Positions 21,266-30,854 of a stretch of 38,515 nucleotides of DNA are shown piece by piece. Numbering within the stretch: the stretch's first letter is position 1; every line of letters starts with the position of its first letter. The DNA comes from Mesostigma viride (Eukaryota > Streptophyta > Mesostigmatophyceae > Mesostigmatales > Mesostigmataceae). Position numbers and translations under genes: made by a program. The DNA lies in NCBI GenBank assembly GCA_009746045.1, contig RPFO01001855.1, positions 1 to 38,515 of the forward strand, in the 5' to 3' direction. Under the pieces are notes generated by a model. That model was not told where the DNA came from, ran no database searches, and worked only from the letters and a program-made list of their open reading frames with translations.

Positions 21266-21442
21266 ATAGTAGGAGTATTGGTAGGTATAGGCGACAGGTT
21301 ACCACCCATTGGATCCATTTTTGTTTAAGTAAATGATCAAAAATCTAACTGAAAGCAACAAGGATAAAGGACAAGGCCTAATATAAGGCAAGGAAAGAAA
21401 AGGAAAAGATTTTAATGGCTTAAGAGAAAGGAACAATTTAAA

Positions 21443-21835
21443 TCAGTCCTTTTTAACAACAGTAATGGATAGGGAACCGAATTCCAAGGTGAGAGGAGTA
21501 TCTAAGCTAGATGAGGATGCAGCCCTCTTAGGGGGAGACGAAGGAGGGGTAGCAAAATCTAGAGCTTCTACAGGAGGGCGACCATGAGGAGTAGAACGTA
21601 CGTGTAGGCCTAGATCTGATACGCTATGGTCTATAAGGAATTGTTGAGCTTCCTCGAAGGTAACAAATTTCTTATACCTAATTACATTATATGTACGGTT
21701 TTGCACTATCTTCCTAGCATCTGACCAAGAGAGGAAAATGGCTGACCATTGAGGGGTAATAACTACGTAATACTTAGCTAAACTATTATCACTAGATGAA
21801 TGGGAAGGCGCAGTAAAAACACGACGTTGACTCAT
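21443..21835 (-). CDS. A2 ORF1: hybrid-binding-domain protein
   Basis: 130 codons, intact, ATG at 21833-21835, upstream of gag. Residues 21-68 match the RNase H1 N-terminal hybrid-binding domain, also called the Cauli_VI/viroplasmin domain: KYYVV, then AIFLSWSDARKIVQ, then RYKKFVTFEEAQQFL (pattern YY-V...G/A-I-F-x-S-W-x-D-A...KKF-x-T-x-E-E-A-x-x-F). In RNase H1 this domain grips RNA/DNA hybrid or dsRNA. The remainder is Ser/Pro-rich and polar, with no second domain. Gag begins about 125 bases downstream. A role in binding the RNA/cDNA intermediate or in translation is plausible but inferred. No nuclease domain is attached; Pol carries its own RNase H. It is nearly identical in A1. Confidence 0.85.
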   Translation of the reverse strand: MSQRRVFTAPSHSSSDNSLAKYYVVITPQWSAIFLSWSDARKIVQNRTYNVIRYKKFVTFEEAQQFLIDHSVSDLGLHVRSTPHGRPPVEALDFATPPSSPPKRAASSSSLDTPLTLEFGSLSITVVKKD

Positions 21836-22368
21836 GATAACTCACCTGGCGTGTCTTGTGATGTCAAGCTAGACGAGGTAGGGGTAGGCGACTTAGCTTG
21901 ACGATCTGGATCACCGAAAGAAGAAGGAGGGCGGGAGTTTCCAGCTCTCGTCCTAAGTCAGCGGCCGGATATCCCAGCGCTCGTCCTAACACAGCGCCCC
22001 GTAACTCTGCGGGTGCGGCCGTCTAATAAAGCAGCAGCACAAGGAAAAAGGTGTAGGTACGGCGACGCTAATCGTCTCCGAACAGTAATACTCCCCGATC
22101 TAAGGCAGGAAACAACCGTAAGCAGGAAAACAAGGCGAAGGACAGGCTAACTACGAAAGGATTTATCCGCTGTGAGCAGGTCTAGCTTCTAGGTAAAGCG
22201 TGTCCCGAAACGGGCAGCACGACGCTCCTAGCTTGAAGGCGACCCGCCCATTACCTATCAAGGAAGTGTCGACTTCTTGTTCCTGGACGCGGAAGGGGTC
22301 TTGAAAAGGTGTATGTGGCAAGGGATAGTCGTCTCGTTCACTACCTACTGAAGTTCCTCCGGAACCAT
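21836..22368 (-). other. A2 5' leader
   Basis: This is the untranslated leader between the LTR and ORF1. It contains the primer-binding site and probably packaging signals. Only the LTR-overlapping open frame at 22163-22537 is notable. Confidence 0.6.
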
Positions 22369-22537
22369 TGTTACGCCGCGGATATCTACCTCCACCTCTA
22401 CCTCTAATGGGCCTGATACTACCTAAACTGGTCAGGCCTCCTCTACTTAACCCTCTGGCGAAAGACGAACGTGACGGAGCTGATCTCAATGCATTAACGT
22501 AAGTGTTGCTATAATACGCCATACAACCATTTACCAA
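22163..22537 (-). CDS. LTR/leader-overlapping open frame, Arg/Gly-rich
   Basis: 124 codons starting inside the 5' LTR (MVNGCMAYYS) and crossing the primer-binding site. It includes an RG-rich patch (RPIRGRGGGRYPRRN). The equivalent frame in A1 is 106 codons, with the same first 75 or so residues bar a few substitutions. It may be an upstream leader peptide or chance, since the DNA is nearly identical between copies and that alone keeps the frame open. No recognised family. Confidence 0.3.
   Translation of the reverse strand: MVNGCMAYYSNTYVNALRSAPSRSSFARGLSRGGLTSLGSIRPIRGRGGGRYPRRNNGSGGTSVGSERDDYPLPHTPFQDPFRVQEQEVDTSLIGNGRVAFKLGASCCPFRDTLYLEARPAHSG
22350..22367 (-). promoter_or_regulatory. 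A2 primer-binding site
   Basis: One base after the 5' LTR the minus strand reads TGGTTCCGGAGGAAC. It begins with TGG, complementary to a tRNA CCA end with acceptor strand ...CTCCGGAACCA. The tRNA species was not identified. Confidence 0.7.
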
Positions 22538-22941
22538 AACCCGTTTACTCCAGGAATAGAGGAAGGAAACACAACTACACTGCCGTGACCCAAGCCTAAA
22601 TGTGTCAATTCACTTAACACACGCCGAGTGCACACACAAAGGGATAGAACGCGCATAAATGATCACCAACGGTCCAACACGCTCGGGCCGACATGGCCCT
22701 CGCCTACAGGTGCACGCTGGTCCACTAAATCTACTGATGCACGCTGGTCCACTACATTCTACCCAGGATCAGGACCACTAGTAAAGTACGCGGCGCGGCG
22801 TCCAACGGCACCCAATGTACCACAGTACTGTTACGAGGACAATAATGTCCCGGTAGGAGCCTAAACGTAAACCTAGGGACAACCGAGGCAAAGGACCTAA
22901 TTTACGTCCGTAACTACAACGAATTGTTACGCGACGTAACA
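22369..22941 (-). repeat. A2 5' LTR
   Basis: 573 bp, TGTTACG...CGTAACA; it differs from the A2 3' LTR by two substitutions and one indel by eye. It is followed on the + strand by AGAGA and A1 pol sequence. Confidence 0.93.
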
Positions 22942-22946
22942 AGAGA
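22942..22946. repeat. AGAGA target duplication of A2, right copy
   Basis: Matches 12132-12136. Confidence 0.85.
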
Positions 22947-25336
22947 GTCCTACGTGAGAAAGGAGATCAGGCATGCGAACAGCTGTAAGAAAGAGGTAGG
23001 CATAGGATTCATCATCAGGTAGTTCACCATAAGGGGTTACACCCATAGTAGTAGGAACTAGAGTAGTATTGAGAACATCAAGGTCCTCGAAAAAGGAGTA
23101 GTCTGCACGACGAGAGAGTGCATCTGGTACTATGTTATCTACACCCTTGACATACTGACGTTTAAAAGGGGAAAACTGTGCTAAAAATTCCATCCAGCGC
23201 GCTTGCCGAGGGGTAAGGTTGGGTTGGGAGAGAAGATGGGTAAGGGGACGGTGATCCGTTTGGATAACTAATCTATAAGGATCTAGTTCACAGGGTTCAT
23301 TCAAGCAGACATCAAATTGAGCACCTTTAAGAAAGTGCTGCCACGCGTGGCAACAATACACCACCGCTAAGAGTTCCTGCTGGTGTACGGGATAGTTACG
23401 CTCCGCAGGGAGCATTGTCCTAGAGATATACTCAATTGGTTGTAAGCCCTGACCCTGATCCTGGAGAAGGACGCCACCTATAGCTACCTTACTAGCATCT
23501 GTAGCCACAACAAAGGGTTTAGTAGTATCCGGTAGGATGAGTACAGGAGGGGAAAGGAGTAGGGATTTTAGGCACTGAAAAGCCGACTGACATTCACTAC
23601 TCCAAACAAAGGGGATATCCTTCTTTAATAAATGATTAATAGGGGCTGCTATAGTTGCGAAACGCGGGATAAAACGCCTATAGTAAGAAGCAATTCCTAG
23701 AAAACTACGTACACCTTTAACGTCGGTAGGGTAGGCCATTCCTGAATTGACTTAGTTTTATCCGGGTCGGTAGCGACCCCGGCATCTGACAGAACGTGCC
23801 CTAAAAATGGGACACTCCTACCCGAACGAACTTTAGCACGGCGCGCCCACAAAGAATTTTCAGCCATTATTTCTAATACTTTCTTTAAATCACGTAGGTG
23901 CGTTTCAAAATCAGGAGAGTAAATAAGAATATCATCAAGTACGCTTGAGCACAAGAACGGTCATGCTCAGATAAAGAAACAGAGGAGAAGGAAGGATCCT
24001 TTAGATCAGAGGACACCTGAGGAAGGTGAGAATTTCCCATAACAGGTCTAAGCACTTCATTCATTAACATTTGAAAAGAGGCAGGCGAGTTACAGAGTCC
24101 CATAGCCGCTACTCTAAACTGGTAATGACCAAAAGGGGTAGCAAAGGCGGTTTTATGGCAATCCTCAGGAGCTATCCGCAACTGCCAAAAACCATCCGCA
24201 CAATCCAGTACTGTGAAACAAGTGGAACCTTTAACCTTATTAAATATATCATCAATACGAGGAGAGGGTATTTAGACTTCACAGTAATATCATTCAACTT
24301 CCTATAATCAGTAACTAGGCGAAACTTGCCATTTGGCTTAGGAACTAACAGGACACCAGCTGAGTAGGGAGAGTTACTAGGCTCTATTAATCCTGCTTCT
24401 AATAATGACACTAAAATCTGTTTTAGTTCCTTTAAATCGGTAGGGCCCATTCTATACATCGGAGAGTGCGTAGGAACTGCACCGTCTTTGATAACTACAC
24501 AGTGTAAAACAGAACGAGGAGGAGGATAAGAAGGAGTCTTTTCTTCAAAAACTTTTGAGGAATCTATCACAGCCATGTATCTTACTATTTCATTTTCAGT
24601 AAATCCCACTCCTATTGTATCCACTGTGTTTATATCTATATCCACACTATTGTTAGTGATAGGTATCTCCTGTACTTCTAACTGAAGGAACATACATAAT
24701 AAATATCCATATTCTTTTAATTCAGAACGCAACTCATCATTGGACATTAATACTTCAGGTATAGGTCTTACAGGAGGATCAACAGGTGTAGGAGGAGTAA
24801 TATCTACCAAGGATAAATTTTCCAATCTATAATGACGTTCAGGTACCCAGTAAGAGCTATCTGGAAACCAAATGACCATGGTATCATAATTAATAGTAAT
24901 CTTATTATCCTGGTGCCAATCTAATCCTAGTAATACATCAGCGGTAGTGATAGGGCCTATAGTGGCCGTCAGGTTGACAGTACGTCCTTGTATGACCATG
25001 GGAAGGGACACCGTACCCGGGGAATGACTGGTGCGACCATCAGCATAATGAACAGTGACAGGTTTGGTGTGAGGGGTAGGGACTAGTCCTAAACGCCTAA
25101 CTAGGGCCTCGCTCACAAAGGAGCTAGCCGCACCGCTATCTACCAACACAGAGACATTCAAGAGTTCATCAGCATGCAAGAAGGGGTCTACAACAGTGTG
25201 AGGGACGGTTAAACCACCATTCAAGAACATAAGAGGACGCACACGTAGTGGTAGGGAAGATTCAGCTCCTACAGAGGTTATAAAAACAGGCAGGCAAAAA
25301 TTTTTATCTGGGGTACTATCTAAGGACCTGTCCAGG
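22942..25336 (-). pseudogene. A1 Pol 5' part: protease, RT, RNase H
   Basis: Homologous to A2 17160-19590 at very high identity, with the same motifs: VDSGA, LVTDYRKLND, TDASK, QTDHRPL, PDALSRR. The protease side is open from 25242 to 24172 and can be extended upstream without a stop to the gag overlap. Then come frame breaks near 24260, at 23936 (one base lost inside the YLDD catalytic codons) and near 23730. The coding sequence is cut at 22946 by A2 and continues at 12131. RT from this copy would be inactive as written. Confidence 0.9.
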
Positions 25337-27090
25337 TTACCCCCGGCTGACAGGCCTACTGTTCCCCCTCCCCCCCAAATCCATAGGAACTAACCCCGAA
25401 GAAGACCCTGGCGAAAAAGCCACTGCTGGAGGGTCACGAGGGAGCGAAGAGGGTGCGGGAGCCTGATTATCATAGGGGAACCCTGGGGATCCTGTCTGCA
25501 CAGCATTCAGCCTACTAGGGGTAGCTGAAGGAATGCGTCCTGAAGTAGGACGAATAGGAGCACGCTGAGGGGTACGAGGAGGGCGAGCGTCGGGATGAGG
25601 GGGAGCACCCGAAAGGAACTTGGGGCACTCACGTTTAAGATGACCTACTTCCTTACAATGATAGCATGTGATATGAGAGACATCAAGGGCTGAGGTCAGT
25701 AACACAGATATCTAATTCTTCTACATAGGAGTTCTCCTCCTCAGGGGTAAGGATAATATTATTAATACGGGAACGGGTAGGAAGAGAAGGGGTGGTGAAG
25801 AAATCTGCTACACGCAAGAGATGCTGGCGCACATGCTTGAGGGGCAGATCAGTAAAACGGTAGGCAGAGAACTGGCGCTTGACTTCACGTAATAAAGGTC
25901 TACTGAGGCCTTGGAGGAAGCGAGCACGTACTTCTGCACCCGACAAATCCCTAATTCGTACCATCTGAGCATCAAACTCTTTCATATACTCCTTAAATGA
26001 TTTAGTACCCTGCTGCAAGGTACCAAAGGCTAATCTATCCTGCCAATCTGAATCAGGAGGGACTAAATGGTTCTCTAAACGCTTAAACAATTCTGCTACA
26101 GAGTTAGGGTAGGCATGAGAGGCCAAAGACTCACACTGAATGAGGTTAGCAAGCTCAGGAGTAATGCAGGTTGTAAGATAGTGAGGAACTAACACAGCAT
26201 CAGAGAGACGCCATCTATTATGATTCTGCCACGACTCTGTGTTCTGGGTAAGCAACATAATAAAGGTGAAAAACTGTTGAGGGGTAGACTTGACATCCAG
26301 CTTGGGAAGGTTAGCAAAGAGGGGAAGAGCAGGGGCTTAGGGGGATTAGAAGAGTCAGTTTTTCCCATAGGGCCACTATCTTCCACTGCTATATAAGCGG
26401 GATAGAAGGAAGGAAGAGGAAAAGTCTTGGGTAGGGGTCTAGAAGGGGCCACCGTTTCAGGCTGGTGCCCATAAGAGAAGGGGACAGTATATTGCTCACG
26501 AAGAGAGGAGTAGGCAAAATGATCATAATTTCTATCATCTAGGGGCATGGTGCTGAAATCACTGTTAACTTCTAAATCAGCCACACGGGTAGGGACCTGG
26601 GCTGCCTCATAGGCCGTCTCAGGGTAGGACCAGGAAGCAGGTGGGTAAAAGGGAACTGCACTAGGGCGCCCAGAAGGGCCGACAGGGGCAGAGGCACGAC
26701 CCGTGTTAAAGCAGGCATGGAAGGCACAGGGTGGGAAGGAGGCCTAGCAACATTGTTAGTTAGTGAGGACCTGCTGGGGGTTGAGCCAAGGTTGCAGGAG
26801 GGGCAGGGGCCTGGTTCAAGGTAAGGGAAGGGTCATCACTAAATCTGACTTGCATACATACGTTGTTCATAGGTAGGAGGGGTAAGTGAGGGACGACGGC
26901 GACCACCAGCAACAGGAGAAGGAGGTGAGGTACGAAGATTACCTTGAGGAGTGAGATGGTGCACCGTTTCAAGTGAGTCCCGTCGGTTACCACGATTGTT
27001 GTTATGGTTGTTATTATTATTATTATTAGTATTATTCATAGTAGGAGTATTGGTAGGTATAGGCGACATGTTACCACCCACTGGATCCAT
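25337..27090 (-). pseudogene. A1 gag, frameshifted
   Basis: Starts MDPVGGNMSPIP with polyasparagine, and here the N-terminus reads on correctly (RGNRRDSLETVHHLTPQGN) where A2 is shifted. Breaks occur near 26850, 26700, 26335 and 25695. The capsid-like part lies at 25683-26258 and the zinc knuckle CYHCKEVGHLKREC in the last segment (25337-25705). That segment ends PMDLGGRGNSRPVSRG, stop TAA at 25337-25339, overlapping the start of the pol frame. It makes the same product as in A2. Confidence 0.87.
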
Positions 27091-27213
27091 TTTTAATTAA
27101 ATAAATGATTAGAAATCTAACTGAAAGCAACAAAGATAATGGACAAGGCCTAATTTAAGGCAAGGAAGAAAAGAAAAAGCTTTTAATGGCTTAAACGAAG
27201 GAAACTATTTAAC

Positions 27214-27606
27214 TCAATCCTTTTTAACAACAGTAATGGATAGGGAACCGAATTCTAAGGTGAGAGGAGTATCTAAGCTAGATGAGGATGCAGCCCTCTT
27301 AGGGGGAGACGAAGGAGGGGTAGCAAAATCTAGAGCTTCTACAGGAGGGCGACCATGAGGAGTAGAACGTACGTGTAGGCCTAGATCTGATACACTATGG
27401 TCTATAAGGAATTGTTGAGCTTCCTCGAAGGTAACAAATTTCTTATACCTAATTACATTATATGTACGATTTTGCACGATCTTCCTAGCGTCGGACCACG
27501 AAAGGAAAATGGAGGACCATTGAGGCGTAATCACTACGTAATATTTAGCTAGACTATTATCACTAGAAGAATGGGAAGGAGCAGTAAAAGATCGCCGCTG
27601 GCTCAT
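27214..27606 (-). CDS. A1 ORF1: hybrid-binding-domain protein
   Basis: 130 codons, intact, differing from the A2 protein at only two residues (RSFTAP versus RVFTAP; WSSIF versus WSAIF), although several silent differences exist. Domain at residues 21-68 as in A2 (KYYVV, FLSWSDARKIV, KKFVTFEEA). This is the only gene intact in both copies, together with A2 integrase among the long ones. Mostly silent change between copies hints at selection for the protein. It lies between the leader and gag. Confidence 0.85.
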   Translation of the reverse strand: MSQRRSFTAPSHSSSDNSLAKYYVVITPQWSSIFLSWSDARKIVQNRTYNVIRYKKFVTFEEAQQFLIDHSVSDLGLHVRSTPHGRPPVEALDFATPPSSPPKRAASSSSLDTPLTLEFGSLSITVVKKD

Positions 27607-28113
27607 GGTAACGCACCTTGTTCTTGAGTAGTCGCGATAGGAGTGGAAGGGGTAGGAGTCGACTTAGCTGGGTTATCTGGATCACCGAAATGACGAGGGC
27701 GACAACGGTCCAGCGCTCGTAGTCCTAAAGTCAGCGACCCAGTGAATTTCTGCGAGTGCGGCCGTCTAATGAGCAGCAACACGAAAGAAAAGGTGTAGGT
27801 ACTGCGACGCTAATCGTCTCCGGACAGTAATACTTCCCTATCTATGACAGGAAACAACCGTAAGCAGGAAAACAAGGCGAAGGACAGGCTAACTACGAAA
27901 GGGTTTATCCGCTGCGAGCAGGTCTAGCATCTAGGTAGAGCGTGTCCCGAAACGGGCAGCACTACTCTCCTACTAGCTTGAAGGCGACCCGCCCATTACC
28001 TATCAAGGACGTGTCGGCTTCGTATTCCTGGACGCGGAAGGGGTCTTGAAAAGGCGTATGTGGCAAGGGATCGTCGTCTTGTTCTCTACCTACTGAAGTT
28101 CCTCCGGAACCAT
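27607..28113 (-). other. A1 5' leader
   Basis: Leader between the LTR and ORF1; the part nearest ORF1 is less conserved with A2 than the flanking genes. Confidence 0.55.
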
Positions 28114-28282
28114 TGTTACGCCGCGGGTATCTACCTCCGCCTCTACCTCTAATGGGCCTGATACTACCTAAACTGGTCAGGCCTCCTCTACTCAAACCTC
28201 TGGCGAAAGACGAACGTGACGGAGCTGATCTCAATGCATTAACGTATGTGTTACTACAATACGCCATACAACCATTTACCAA
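27962..28282 (-). CDS. LTR/leader-overlapping open frame, Arg/Gly-rich (A1)
   Basis: 106 codons from the same LTR start as 22163-22537 (MVNGCMAYCS), with the RG-rich patch, and ending sooner (...AFKLVGE). Low-confidence leader peptide. Confidence 0.28.
   Translation of the reverse strand: MVNGCMAYCSNTYVNALRSAPSRSSFARGLSRGGLTSLGSIRPIRGRGGGRYPRRNNGSGGTSVGREQDDDPLPHTPFQDPFRVQEYEADTSLIGNGRVAFKLVGE
28095..28112 (-). promoter_or_regulatory. A1 primer-binding site
   Basis: TGGTTCCGGAGGAAC on the minus strand one base after the LTR, as in A2. Confidence 0.7.
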
Positions 28283-28686
28283 AACCCGTTTACTCCAGGA
28301 AAAGAGGAAGGAAACACAACTACACTGCCGTGACCCAAGCCTATATGTGTTAATTCATTTAACACACGCCGAGTGCACACACAAGGGGTAGAACACGCAT
28401 AAATGGTCACCAACGGTCCAACACGCTCGGGCCGACATGGCCCTCGCCTACAGATGCACGCTGGTCCACTACATCTACTGATGCACGCTGGTCCACTACA
28501 TTCTAGCAAAGGATCAGGACCACTAGTAACGTACGCGGCGCGGCGCCCAACGGCACCCAATGTACCACAGTACTGTTACGAAGACAATAATGTCCCGGTA
28601 GGAGCCTAAACGTAAACCTAGGGACAACTGAGGCAAAAGACCTAATTTACGTCCGTAACTACAACGAATTGTTACGCGACGTAACA
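28114..28686 (-). repeat. A1 5' LTR
   Basis: 573 bp, TGTTACG...CGTAACA, five substitutions from 5389-5961 by eye. A possible TATA-like CATATAGG lies at about 28340-28347 (minus); it is altered to CATTTAGG in the A2 LTRs. Confidence 0.92.
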
Positions 28687-29959
28687 GCCGGGGCCTTCAG
28701 CATCCCTATCAGGTAACTCCATGTCAAATGGAGTCAAGGGGCACTGGCCATGGCAAATGACAAATGGAGACATTTGGTGAGGAGCCAGGGGTGAGTTGTT
28801 GATGGCAAACTCTATGAAGGGAAGTTTCTTGTCCCATTCCTTGTTATCATGGGTACAATTAATAGTGCTTCTGGCATTCCCGTACAATACGGTTCAGCCT
28901 CTCCACAGCCCCCGTGCTGGCACACCTGTATGCTACTCCAAAGGCCAACTTAGTGTCTAGGATGTCAAAGAAGGACTTCCAAAACCCAGACATCCACAAG
29001 GGATCCTGGTCAGTGATGATTACACGTGGCATGCCATGCAATCTGTACACCTCCTTCATGAACAACTCTACACACTGGGCAGCTGTGAGATGGGCATTGC
29101 AGGGGATGAGATGGCACATTCTAGACAGCCTGTCCATCACCACCAGTATCCTGTCATTGCCAGCATCAGAGACAGGCAAGCCACAAATGAAGTCCATGGT
29201 CACACTGATCCAGGGTCGAAGGGGAATAGGCATGGCCATAGGAAAGATAGGCACTGCCTGAGTCCTAACCTTATTCCTTTGGCATGAGTCACAGGAAGCC
29301 ACATAGGCCTTGATATCACGAAACATGCCAGGCCACCAAAACCTCTCTTGTACTTCATGGAGAAGCTTAGCATACCCAGGATGACACGCAGTCACGTCGT
29401 CATGGAAGCAATGCAACACAGTGGGAATGGCCATTTCTGGCACATAGACCTTCCTGGTCACTACATGATCTGCGTCCTGGGTGTGGACATACAGGACTCC
29501 CTCCCAGTACTCCACAGGTCTGTTACCAAAGCTTCCTTCCTGAATGGCCTTAGTGGCCAGGTCCTCAGTTTTAGTGAAGGCCTTAATCACGTCCAGCAGG
29601 GCTATACTCATAGGGTTAGGCAGGACTAGCTGTTTGCCAGGTCCTAAAGGCTGCAGCTGCAGCACCTCACCCTCCTGCAGGTGACTAGTGACTAGATGCT
29701 TGGATGACAGAACATCAGCCACAGGTGTACGTGACTTCCCCTTGATCTCAGCTGCCAATCCTCTAGACTTGGTCAGCATCCCTGGCTCCAGTATCCACTT
29801 CCTGGGCCGTCCCTTTCCCCTCCTAGGATTCTCTGTGCTTGGTTGTGTTGTGAGAGTGGGCTGGCTACCAGCAGAACCCTCCCTAAGACTGCTCTGCAGT
29901 GACTGACCCCCACCCTGGACGCCTGTCGACCCTGGGACAGAGCCCTGGTCAATGAGCAT
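28687..29959 (-). pseudogene. Family B integrase, N-terminal and core part
   Basis: The frame from 29959 begins in the RNase H-integrase linker, which holds an AT-hook-like RRGKGRPRK at residues 46-54. Next is the HHCC module (HCFHDDVTACHPGYAK...CDSCQR), then the core with TMDFICGLP, ITDQDPLW and GAVERLNR, 35 residues between the second Asp and the Glu. A frameshift near 28870 moves the reading to INCTHDNKEWDKKLPFIEFAINNSPLAPHQMSPF, which ends where the family A LTR begins. The tail is at 5086-5388. The HPQTDGQ motif is replaced by RCASTGA. Confidence 0.9.
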
Positions 29960-29972
29960 CTCGTGACTAAAG

Positions 29973-30854
29973 CTAGCCTCTACAGCCTGGGGGATGGCTC
30001 AGCTTGGAGGTTTGCTGGTTAGCTGCCTGTGCCCTGGTGACAGCACCACACTCTACTACAGAAACCATGGCAGCACAAATATCCAGATCCTCGTGAAATG
30101 CTCCCATCAGATCCCTTCGTCTAGAGAGGGCGTCTGGCACCACATTCTGTGATCCTGGGACATACTGCACAGAGAAAGGATAGAATCCCCCTAGGTACTC
30201 CATCCACCCAGCCATCCTCTTACTCATCCTACTCTGTTCTAGCACGTGCACCAAGGGCCTGTGGTCAGTCATCAGGGTGATAGACTCTTGCCCTAGCCCA
30301 TCTGTAGCACTGCTAGCCACAGAAAACTGAGCTCCCTTCAACAGATGCTCCCACTTGTGACATGCTACCACTAAACCCAGCAACTCCTGCTCATGTACAG
30401 GGTAGTTACGTTCAGCTGAGCTCATGGTTTTAGACATGTACTCTACTGGCTGTGGTCCATAGCCATGGTCTTGCATCAGCACAGCACCTATGGCGCCTTG
30501 AGAGGCATCTGACCTAACCTGATAAGGTAGATCTGGATTGGGACCCACTAGCACAGGGGTGGATGTGAGCTTCTGCTTCAACAGGTCAAAGGCCTGCTGA
30601 CACCTATCTGTCCACTCAAACTGAACATCCTTCTTGATTAACTCAAGCAAGGGGGTGGAGATGGCAGCCATGTCAGGGATAAAACGCCTGTACCACCCCA
30701 CCATACCCAGGAAGGACTTGACATCATGTGCAGACTGCAACACAGGCCACTCAAGAATGGCAGCAATCTTAGCATTGTCAGGTGTCATACCCAAGGAACT
30801 CAACTTGTACCCTAGGAACCCCACTTCATGCCCCCACTCCTGTCCAAAAACCAA
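29973..30854 (-). pseudogene. Family B RT thumb/connection and RNase H
   Basis: Reads VFGQEWGHEVGFLGYKLSS, SFLGMVGWYRRFIPDM, then RNase H: RSDASQGAIG, HEQELLGLV, MTDHRPLVHV and VPDALSRR. It is the continuation of the RT cut at about 33785 by the piggyBac-type element. A frame change just below 29973 leads into the integrase segment. The first codon at 30854 is only the edge of the open frame, not a start. Confidence 0.9.

Larger units (their letters stand above)
19578..21318 (-). pseudogene. A2 gag, frameshifted
   Basis: Starts MDPMGGN with a polyasparagine run. One missing base near 21226 shifts the frame. The main body (450 codons, 19730-21082) contains the capsid-like region (FANLPKLDVKSTPQQFFTFIMLL, RLENHLVPPDSDWQDRLAFGTLQQGTKSFKEYMKEFD, RFLQGLSRPLLREVKRQF). 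A CCHC knuckle CYHCKEVGHLKREC (C-x2-C-x4-H-x4-C) binds RNA. Another 1-base loss near 19754 shifts the tail, which continues PSATPSRLNAVQ... to PMDLGGEGEQ and TAG at 19578. It forms the particle shell. By A1 comparison, both breaks are single-base. Confidence 0.88.
12137..22941 (-). mobile_element. Inner full-length family A retrotransposon (A2)
   Basis: This is a complete 10,805-bp element: 5' LTR 22369-22941, primer-binding site, ORF1, gag, pol, ORF3, polypurine tract, 3' LTR 12137-12708. It is flanked by a perfect 5-bp duplication AGAGA. It inserted between the RNase H and integrase parts of A1 pol, in the same orientation. The two LTRs differ by two substitutions and one indel by eye, against five substitutions for A1, agreeing with A2 being the younger insertion. 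All modules are recognisable, but gag, pol and ORF3 each have frameshifts as written. Confidence 0.92.
5389..28686 (-). mobile_element. Outer family A Ty3/gypsy retrotransposon (A1), interrupted
   Basis: It is bounded by a 3' LTR (5389-5961) and a 5' LTR (28114-28686), each 573 bp, starting TGTTACG and ending CGTAACA. They share copy-specific variants and differ at five positions by eye. Gene order on the minus strand is ORF1, gag, pol, ORF3. Pol is interrupted twice: by the complete A2 copy (12137-22941) and by a TTAA-flanked element (9114-10800). Removing them and their duplications leaves about 10.8 kb, the same size as A2. It sits inside family B integrase. The 5 bases on either side (GGGGC and GCCGG) do not match, so recombination or post-insertion change at an end is possible. 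Most genes carry small frameshifts. Confidence 0.85.

Noticed and set aside
21443-21835. Integrated caulimovirus, because of the P6-type domain
   Set aside because: No movement protein or pararetroviral gene order is present. The surrounding LTRs, integrase and chromodomain are those of a Ty3/gypsy retrotransposon.
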